24,215 bases of DNA from Methylocystaceae bacterium (lineage in GTDB: Bacteria; Pseudomonadota; Alphaproteobacteria; Rhizobiales; Beijerinckiaceae). The stretch's first letter is position 1. Each line of letters begins with the position of its first letter. The DNA lies in contig PLZT01000398.1 in NCBI GenBank assembly GCA_003152255.1, positions 1-24,215 on the forward strand, read 5' to 3'. A program made the position numbers and the translations under genes. Below are positions 1 through 5,174 of the stretch, piece after piece. The notes under the pieces are model-generated. The model was not told the origin of the DNA. It worked only from the letters and a program-made list of their open reading frames with translations, and made no database searches.

Positions 1-956
1 CACTGCTGATCGAAGGGGCGCGGCAAGCCCAGCGCCTCGTTCCAGGCCGGCAATTGCACCGCGCGGGCTCTCGCGCCCTTCGAGAGCACCACCGCCAGCA
101 TCTCGATGAGAATGCGCGTGACGTTGTTTTCCGGCTGCTGTTCGGTGAGGCCGAGCGAATTGACCTGCACGCCATAGCGGAACCGGCGCAGCTTCTCGTC
201 CGCGACGCCGTAGCGCTTGAGGACGATTTCGTCCCAAAGTTCGGTGAAGGCGCGCATTTTGCACAGTTCCGTGACGAAACGCATTCCGGCGTTCACGAAA
301 AAGGAAATGCGTCCAACGACCTGAGCGAAATCCTCCGCCGAAAGTTCGCCCGACTTCTTAACGTTGTCGAGCACCGCGACGGCCGTCGCCAGCGCATAGG
401 CGAGTTCCTGCACCGGCGTCGCGCCGGCTTCCTGCAAATGATAGGAGCAGACATTTATCGGATTGAATTTGGGCGCTTCCTTGGTCGTGAACAGGATCAG
501 ATCCTGCGTCAGCCGCAGCGAGGCCGTCGGCGGAAACACATAGGAGCCGCGCGAAAGATATTCCTTGATGATGTCGTTTTGCGTCGTGCCCTGCAGCTTC
601 GCGCGAGGGACGCCCTGTTTCTCCGCGGCCGCGATATAGAGCGCCATCAGCCAGACGGCGGTGGCGTTAATCGTCATCGACGTATTCATCTGCCCAAGCG
701 GAATGCCCTCGAACAGCGCGCTCATATCGCCCAGATGCGAGACCGGAACGCCGACCTTCCCGACTTCGCCGCGCGACAAGGGATGATCGCTGTCGTAGCC
801 CGTTTGCGTCGGAAGATCGAAAGCGATGGATAAGCCCGTCTGGCCCTGAGCGAGGTTGGAGCGGTAGAGCAGATTGGACTCCCGCGCCGTCGAATGGCCG
901 GCGTAGGTGCGAAACATCCAGGGTTTGTCGCGGCGGGGCACGGCGCTATCGGTCAT
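1..956 (-). CDS. ecm: Ethylmalonyl-CoA mutase, N-terminal part (truncated by window edge)
   Basis: Adenosylcobalamin-dependent acyl-CoA mutase that should convert (2R)-ethylmalonyl-CoA to methylsuccinyl-CoA in the ethylmalonyl-CoA pathway, used for glyoxylate regeneration and acetyl-CoA assimilation. I translated the complement from the ATG at 956-954: 318 codons are visible and the frame stays open to base 1. The family core is clear: TYAGHST near residue 17, FDLPTQTGYDSDH near 46, GTTQNDIIKEYLSRG near 122, SYHLQEAGATP near 169 and QPENNVTRILIEMLA near 275. The TQTGYDSDH and QPENNV signatures match, from memory, the Ecm/MeaA branch rather than methylmalonyl-CoA mutase, which typically has THRGYDSDN and a different second motif. 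The missing half would hold the rest of the barrel and the cobalamin-binding domain. A strong ribosome site (GGAGG, complement of 965-969) supports the start. Methylmalonyl- or isobutyryl-CoA mutase are alternatives but fit less well. Confidence 0.88.
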   Translation of the reverse strand, partial: MTDSAVPRRDKPWMFRTYAGHSTARESNLLYRSNLAQGQTGLSIAFDLPTQTGYDSDHPLSRGEVGKVGVPVSHLGDMSALFEGIPLGQMNTSMTINATAVWLMALYIAAAEKQGVPRAKLQGTTQNDIIKEYLSRGSYVFPPTASLRLTQDLILFTTKEAPKFNPINVCSYHLQEAGATPVQELAYALATAVAVLDNVKKSGELSAEDFAQVVGRISFFVNAGMRFVTELCKMRAFTELWDEIVLKRYGVADEKLRRFRYGVQVNSLGLTEQQPENNVTRILIEMLAVVLSKGARARAVQLPAWNEALGLPRPFDQQ

Positions 957-964
957 GTTACAGT

Positions 965-969
965 CCTCC
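965..969 (-). promoter_or_regulatory. Shine-Dalgarno site of ecm
   Basis: On the minus strand GGAGG lies 8 nt upstream of the ATG at 956, within TTGGAGGACTGTAACATG. It decides the start of the truncated mutase gene, which has no other good site nearby. Confidence 0.65.
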
Positions 970-1061
970 AAGCGTTGCAATACCACAGGCGGCGGTAGGC
1001 GCGAAAGGCTTCCGCGCGGCGTCTTGGCGCCGCTTTTCGTGCCAACCCCGAACGGCCCCTC

Positions 1062-1090
1062 TTGGCGCCGCGCCGCGCCGCCCCCATATT
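1062..1090 (+). promoter_or_regulatory. Candidate sigma-70-type promoter of the DUF2076 gene
   Basis: TTGGCG at 1062-1067 and CATATT at 1085-1090 are separated by exactly 17 bp. This would start a transcript near 1097 with a leader of about 39 nt before the ATG at 1136. The -35 lies in the second copy of a 12-bp direct repeat, TCTTGGCGCCGC (1022-1033 and 1060-1071). This is by eye only; alphaproteobacterial promoters are often poor consensus matches. Confidence 0.35.
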
Positions 1091-1135
1091 CACGGCGCCG
1101 CGCCCGATCAGGCCGGCTCCAACTCGGAGAGACCC

Positions 1136-1912
1136 ATGTCACCCGAAGAACGCCAACTCCTCGCCGGCATGTTCGAGCGAATCAAGGCAAATTCCGCCGC
1201 GCCGCGCGACCAGGAGGCGGAGGCCTTTATCAACGACCAGATCAGGGCGCAGCCAAGCGCTCCCTATCTTCTCGCGCAAACCGTGATCGTGCAGGATTTC
1301 GCCTTGCAATCCGCGAACCAAAAGCTGCAACAGCTGGAGGCGCGGGTCCACGAGCTCGAGTCCGCGCCAAAGCCTTCAACCAGCTTCTTGGGCGCCCTTC
1401 TCGGCGGCGGCGTGCCGCCGGCTCCGCCACCGCGTCCCGCTCCGCCGCCCGCCTATGGTCAGCCGCAGGGCGGCCCTTGGGGCGCGGCCCCGCCGCCTCC
1501 TCCCGGCTATGCGCCGCAGCAAGGCGGCTACGCCCAGCCCGGTTTCGCGCCGCAGGGCGCGCCCGGCGTCGCGCCAGCGGCTCCGGGCGGCTTTTTGAAG
1601 GGGGCGCTGGGCGCGGCGGCGGGCGTCGCGGGCGGCGTGCTGCTCGCCGACAGCATCCGCGGCCTGTTCCATGGCGGCGGCGGCGGCATCGGCAGCGGGC
1701 TTGGCATCGATTCGGGGCTCCAGCACACGGGGCTCGGCCAGGGCGGCGAAACCAACGTCGTCAATAATTATTATGGCGATGATTCCGGCGCCGATACGAA
1801 AGACGCAGGATACGACGCGGCGGATGACGACGATTCCGCGGGCACGCAGGACGCCGACTACGAACCCGACGACGGCTACGACAGCGGTGGCGACGGCGGT
1901 TTCGACGTCTGA
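1136..1912 (+). CDS. DUF2076 family protein with Pro/Gly-rich linker and acidic tail
   Basis: A 258-residue protein of the DUF2076 (COG3416) family; its biochemical role is not known to me. Residues 1-75 form the conserved helical part: MSPEERQLLAGMFERI, then a segment around FINDQIR and SAPYLLAQTVIVQD, ending in a coiled-coil-like stretch (QKLQQLEARVHELE, 62-75). Residues 85-150 are a Pro/Gly/Ala/Gln-rich linker. Residues 151-179 are a glycine-zipper-like hydrophobic segment (GALGAAAGVAGGVLLAD) that could insert in or lie on a membrane. The last 45 residues are very rich in Asp and Gly. There is no N-terminal signal peptide, so I expect a cytoplasmic or inner-membrane-associated protein. GGAGAG at 1126-1131 supports the start. 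The gene stands alone, divergent from ecm and convergent with the exported protein at 1955. Confidence 0.82.
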   Translation: MSPEERQLLAGMFERIKANSAAPRDQEAEAFINDQIRAQPSAPYLLAQTVIVQDFALQSANQKLQQLEARVHELESAPKPSTSFLGALLGGGVPPAPPPRPAPPPAYGQPQGGPWGAAPPPPPGYAPQQGGYAQPGFAPQGAPGVAPAAPGGFLKGALGAAAGVAGGVLLADSIRGLFHGGGGGIGSGLGIDSGLQHTGLGQGGETNVVNNYYGDDSGADTKDAGYDAADDDDSAGTQDADYEPDDGYDSGGDGGFDV

Positions 1913-1928
1913 CGGTGATTTTTCGACA

Positions 1929-1956
1929 AGGCGGGAGGCGTCGGCGCGTCCCGCCT
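1929..1956. terminator. Hairpin between convergent genes, possible bidirectional terminator
   Basis: AGGCGGGA (1929-1936) and TCCCGCCT (1949-1956) form a perfect 8-bp stem with a 12-nt loop. It sits in the 42-bp gap between two convergent genes and touches the stop codon of the minus-strand gene. Neither side has a strong T-run directly after the stem, so it may be a weak terminator or simply an RNA 3' end structure. Confidence 0.35.
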
Positions 1957-2572
1957 ATTCCCTGGCGGCGAGAATGGCCTGCGTCAATGCGCCCAGGCGC
2001 TGTTCGATGAGGGCCGGAGTCTCGCAGACGAAGGCGACCGCCTTGCGCCGCTCGTCGAACAGGCGCATGTCCCATTGCAGCCCGTCGCTCAGTTCCTTGA
2101 GCTTTTCCGCTTCGACGCGGGCGTCCTGGGCGTCCCGCAGCTTCTGCGTCTCCCCGCGCAGCCGCTCGGCGATGTCCTTTTGCGCGCGTCCATAACGATC
2201 GAGGCCGGCGACGACCTCTCCCCGCTCGCTGTCGAGTTTGTCGTAAACCCCGGCGAAAAGCAGCGTCAGCCGCTCCTTGCGTTGCGCTCCGGCGTCTCGC
2301 GCGAATTGCTCGACAAGCTTCATGGCGGTCTCGACTGGAGTGCGGCGCGCCGAAATCCTCGTCACGAGATCGACGAGAACGCTGTCATCGCGCCAGATTT
2401 TCAAGGCGTCGTCGATCGGCGGCCCGCTCCAGATCGCCGCCAGCGACAGATCGGCCACCTTGACCTGCCGGCAGGGCCAGTCGCCCTGCTCGCGCGCGCC
2501 CTGTTGCGCGGCGGCCGCGCCAGCGCCGACGAAGAAGATGGTTAAAGCCGCGAGGGATGTTGCGCGCGTCAT
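1955..2572 (-). CDS. Exported protein of unknown function
   Basis: A 205-residue protein that I cannot assign to a named family. The first 22 residues are a typical Sec signal peptide: MTRATSL, then a hydrophobic ALTIFFVGAGA core and a likely cut after AAAA before QQG. The mature part opens with WPCRQVKVADLSLAAIWSGPP, which looks like a conserved entry motif with one cysteine; a second cysteine appears near residue 183 (FVCETP), so one disulfide is possible. Residues 80-165 are charged and helical with heptad character (RKERLTLLF, KDIAERLRGETQKLRDAQDARVEAEKLKEL, shown in parts), suggesting a periplasmic coiled coil. It is divergent from the HisA-like gene across a 94-bp gap, so co-regulation is possible. 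The start is supported by the signal peptide. Confidence 0.7.
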   Translation of the reverse strand: MTRATSLAALTIFFVGAGAAAAQQGAREQGDWPCRQVKVADLSLAAIWSGPPIDDALKIWRDDSVLVDLVTRISARRTPVETAMKLVEQFARDAGAQRKERLTLLFAGVYDKLDSERGEVVAGLDRYGRAQKDIAERLRGETQKLRDAQDARVEAEKLKELSDGLQWDMRLFDERRKAVAFVCETPALIEQRLGALTQAILAARE

Positions 2573-2652
2573 CGTGATCCGTATTTTCGAGCCATTTTCC
2601 GCAGCGGATTAGGCCCGAAAACGGGGCCTGCTTCAACCGCTCTCTTCTAGCG

Positions 2653-2658
2653 TATAAC
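2653..2658 (+). promoter_or_regulatory. Candidate -10 element of the HisA-like gene, implying a leaderless or near-leaderless mRNA
   Basis: TATAAC at 2653-2658 is the best -10-like hexamer in the 94-bp divergent gap; a weak -35-like CTTCAA lies at 2631-2636 with a 16-bp spacer. Initiation about 7 nt after the -10 would fall at or just before the ATG at 2667. No Shine-Dalgarno sequence precedes that ATG, since the upstream bases are CATCCCCCA. Confidence 0.3.
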
Positions 2659-2666
2659 ATCCCCCA

Positions 2667-3362
2667 ATGTTGATTATTCCCGTCATCGATCTCATAGGCG
2701 GCGTCGTGGTCCGCGCGACAGGCGGGCGGCGGGACTCCTATCGCCCGATCATCTCGCCGCTAGCGGCGTCGAGCGCGCCTTGCGATATTGTCGAGGGATT
2801 CTTGCGATTGCATCGCTTCACGGTCGTTTATGTCGCTGATCTCGATGCGATCCTTGGGCGCGGAGACAATATGAGCGCCGTGAGAAGCCTCGTCGATAAA
2901 TTCCCGGAAATCGCGTTCTGGCTCGACTCCGGCGCGCGGAGCGTCGCGCCCGAATCTCCGTTCGAAACCATCATCGGCAGCGAAACGATGCGCCGCGAGG
3001 CGCCGCCGCCCGATCTTTCCGCCGAGCCCCGCGCGATTCTTTCGCTGGATTTTCAGAACGGGAACTTTTTGGGGCCTCCGGCCCTGGCCGCCTCGCCGCG
3101 TCCGTGGCCTGCCCGAGTCATCGTCATGACGCTGGAGCGCGTGGGCCTCGGCGATGGGCCGGACTTCACGACATTGGCCGCGATCAAGGCGCGGGCCGGC
3201 GGGCGCGAACTTTTCGCGGCGGGCGGCGTGCGCGGGGCGGAGGATCTCGCGGCGCTGGCGCGAACGGGCGTCGCCGGCGCGCTCATGGCCTCGGCGCTGC
3301 ACGACGGACAGTTCGCCCCGCGGGATTTCACCCGGTTCGCGGGCTCAACTCCAGGCGGTTAA
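2667..3362 (+). CDS. HisA-like (COG1411-type) TIM-barrel protein
   Basis: A 231-residue protein related to phosphoribosylformimino-AICAR isomerase (HisA) but outside the true HisA group. It opens with IIPVIDLIGGVVVRA, placing Asp8 where HisA has its first catalytic Asp. LSLDFQNG places Asp128 at the second catalytic Asp position, and Thr155 plus Asp166 follow in MTLERVGLGDGPD. Phosphate-holding glycines are seen in GSET (104-107) and AAGGVRG (184-190). The HisA loop motif EKDGT is replaced by ERVGL, so the histidine-pathway reaction is unlikely. COG1411 proteins are known to me from methanogens and from bacteria that use methanopterin-type C1 carriers; a role in cofactor synthesis or C1 metabolism is inference, and no substrate can be named. 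The 3' end overlaps the convergent pyruvate-kinase-like gene by 18 bp. Confidence 0.8.
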   Translation: MLIIPVIDLIGGVVVRATGGRRDSYRPIISPLAASSAPCDIVEGFLRLHRFTVVYVADLDAILGRGDNMSAVRSLVDKFPEIAFWLDSGARSVAPESPFETIIGSETMRREAPPPDLSAEPRAILSLDFQNGNFLGPPALAASPRPWPARVIVMTLERVGLGDGPDFTTLAAIKARAGGRELFAAGGVRGAEDLAALARTGVAGALMASALHDGQFAPRDFTRFAGSTPGG

Positions 3363-4910
3363 GGGCGTAAACCGCGGAAACTTCTTGAGGTGGTGACGAT
3401 CCATCCGCGCGAGAATATCCCGCAGATAGGCGATGCCTTCGACGAGGTGGGGCCCCTTGTTGAGCATGACGCAATCCGCCCGCTGCGCCATGGCCGCGTC
3501 GGTCGTCTCGGAGCGGCTGAACACCCCGTCCTTGACGAACTGGTCGAGCACCTGCGTCGCCCAAACGACCGGAACATGCGCGGCTTCGCAAAGCCAGAGC
3601 ATTTCCTCCTGCATCTCGGAAAGACGCGCGAATCCGAGTTCCACCGCGAGATCGCCGCGCGCGATCATCACGGCGGTCGGGTTGTGCTTCATCGATTGGA
3701 GGATGAGACGCGGCAGATTGCGCACCGCGAGCGGCGTCTCGATCTTCAGCACGAGCGGCGGCGGCGGCTTTTCACCTCGCCTCGCCGCGAGATGATCCTG
3801 CAAGAGTTCGATGTCCGAGGGATTTTGCACAAAGGAGAAGCCAATGAGATCGGCGCGCTCCGCGACGAAATCGAGATCGGCGAAATCCTTCGCCGTCAAA
3901 GGCGGGAGCTTCAGCTCGGTGGTCGGGAAATTCAGCCCCTTTTCCACCTTCAGCCGCTCGCCCTTGGCGCGCGCGGCGAAAACCTCGATCTCGGCCTCGC
4001 CTTTCGCTTTCGCGACGACGCGCGCGCCGATCTTGCCGTCGTTGATCCAAAGTTGCGCGCCGATTTCGAGTTGATCGATAATCTCGGGAAAGCTGGGCTC
4101 GATCGCGACGCGACCCTTCAGCTGAGTGTCGAGATCGGCCAGCAGCAGGAGATGATCGCCGTTATGGGCGCGATATTTTTGCGGAGCGCGAAGTTTCTCG
4201 ACGCGGCATTTGGGGCCGGCGATATCCATCAGAACGCGGCAGGGTCGCCCAAGCCGCTCCCGCGCCGCGCCGATGTTGGCGATCATCCGCGCCCAGGCAT
4301 CGGCGTCGTCATGCGCGCAGTTGATGCGCGCGCAATCCATCCCGGCTTCGAGCAGGCGCTGGACCAAGGCCGCGTCCGTGGCCGCCTCGGATGGCAGGGT
4401 CGCCATGACTCGCGTATGCGGACCCAGCCGCGTCGCGCCGAAAATCCGTTCGCATTCGCCGCGCAGGGCCTCCTCGCCGGCGCGTCTTTCGGTCGCCGGA
4501 GGATAAGGCGCCTCGGACTCGCCGCATAAGCGCCGTAGGCTGGCGATCAGCGAGTCGAGCGCGGTTCTCACCTTCGCCTCGCTGCGACCGAGCGAGGAGA
4601 GACCGTAACTCGCGAGGCGCAGTTGCAACTCGCTCAAATCATGGCGGCGCAAGGCCAAATAATCCGCGAGATTGAGCGCGCGGTTTTCGAATCGGATCGC
4701 GTCGGATTCGCCCAGGGAATTCCTCGCGCCCCAATCCGACAGCAGCAAAGGCGCTTTCCTCGCGACATCGTCGCGCAGCGCCGTCACCCGATCGAGTAGA
4801 TCGCGCAAATCGCGCTGGGTGTCGTCGGTCGCCGCCCCGCCTTGCATCAAGCCGCCGTGCATACCGATTAGCCGCTCTTCGATTTCAGCCACGTTTCCCG
4901 CTCTTTCCAT
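3345..4910 (-). CDS. Pyruvate-kinase-like protein with N-terminal extension and no C-terminal regulatory domain
   Basis: A 521-residue protein. Residues 1-160 are a helical extension of unknown role. Residues 163-505 align with the pyruvate kinase catalytic A and B domains: RINCAH (195-200), LMDIAGPKCR (227-236), INDGKI (289-294), LKIE (388-391), IARGDLAVE (416-424) and WATQVLD (450-456). The catalytic Lys389, Glu391, Asp420 and Thr452 are present. The potassium-site residues differ: the Ser of RLNFSHG is Ala199 and the Thr of DTKGP is Ile230. The MLSGETA motif reads MLNKGPH. The allosteric C domain of standard enzymes is missing. It probably interconverts PEP and pyruvate with ADP/ATP, but altered ion dependence or another phosphoryl reaction is possible. 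The start ATG at 4910 has no clear Shine-Dalgarno. Annotation pipelines would likely call it pyruvate kinase. Confidence 0.82.
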   Translation of the reverse strand: MERAGNVAEIEERLIGMHGGLMQGGAATDDTQRDLRDLLDRVTALRDDVARKAPLLLSDWGARNSLGESDAIRFENRALNLADYLALRRHDLSELQLRLASYGLSSLGRSEAKVRTALDSLIASLRRLCGESEAPYPPATERRAGEEALRGECERIFGATRLGPHTRVMATLPSEAATDAALVQRLLEAGMDCARINCAHDDADAWARMIANIGAARERLGRPCRVLMDIAGPKCRVEKLRAPQKYRAHNGDHLLLLADLDTQLKGRVAIEPSFPEIIDQLEIGAQLWINDGKIGARVVAKAKGEAEIEVFAARAKGERLKVEKGLNFPTTELKLPPLTAKDFADLDFVAERADLIGFSFVQNPSDIELLQDHLAARRGEKPPPPLVLKIETPLAVRNLPRLILQSMKHNPTAVMIARGDLAVELGFARLSEMQEEMLWLCEAAHVPVVWATQVLDQFVKDGVFSRSETTDAAMAQRADCVMLNKGPHLVEGIAYLRDILARMDRHHLKKFPRFTPLTAWS

Positions 4911-5174
4911 GTGTTATGTCGCGGAGAATTATGACAAGGATGCAACAAGCGGCGCCCCGCGACGAAATGGCGCTCCCCGCGAATCGGAGACCGCCGCGGC
5001 CTTCGCGCGGGAAATCGTGGAAATCGCCGAGCATGCGTCACAAATGCGTCATCAAGATATTATGACAACGGAGCCAGTAGTCCCCGTCGTTTCCCTGCCC
5101 CATTAAGGATTCGTCCGCCCCGCCCCTCGATCGGCGAAGCCAATCGCCGAAATCCCAAAGGATCAGCCCGACCA
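4911..5174. promoter_or_regulatory. Divergent control region between the pyruvate-kinase-like and decarboxylase genes
   Basis: This 264-bp gap is less GC-rich at both ends than its surroundings. It holds an exact 10-bp direct repeat ATTATGACAA (4928-4937 and 5059-5068) and an 8-bp tandem repeat ATGCGTCA (5033-5040 and 5044-5051) with an 11-bp offset, about one helical turn. A plausible promoter is GCGTCA (5035-5040), a 17-bp spacer and TATTAT (5058-5063). A perfect stem TCGGCGA/TCGCCGA occurs at 5131-5150. AAGGA at 5158-5162 is the likely ribosome site for the ATG at 5175. The repeat arrangement suggests a regulator binding site; no regulator gene is in the window. Confidence 0.4.
5131..5150 (+). 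other. Leader hairpin upstream of the decarboxylase
   Basis: TCGGCGA (5131-5137), a 6-nt loop, and TCGCCGA (5144-5150) make a perfect 7-bp stem that ends 7 nt before the AAGGA ribosome site of the gene at 5175. It would lie in the 5' untranslated region if the promoter proposed at 5035-5063 is right. Confidence 0.4.

Noticed and set aside
54..833. 259-codon plus-strand open frame
   Set aside because: The minus strand here encodes the clearly conserved mutase, which runs off the window edge.
1420..1700. GGC/CCG-rich stretch resembling a tandem repeat
   Set aside because: It encodes the Pro/Gly-rich linker and glycine zipper of the DUF2076 protein; no regular unit length is seen.
907..1767. 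286-codon plus-strand frame overlapping the DUF2076 gene
   Set aside because: The product is almost entirely Arg, Ala, Gly and Pro, and the competing frame carries the DUF2076 family pattern and a good ribosome site.
3390..4529. 379-codon open frame antisense to the pyruvate-kinase-like gene
   Set aside because: It lacks any domain and mirrors the codon pattern of the real gene on the other strand.
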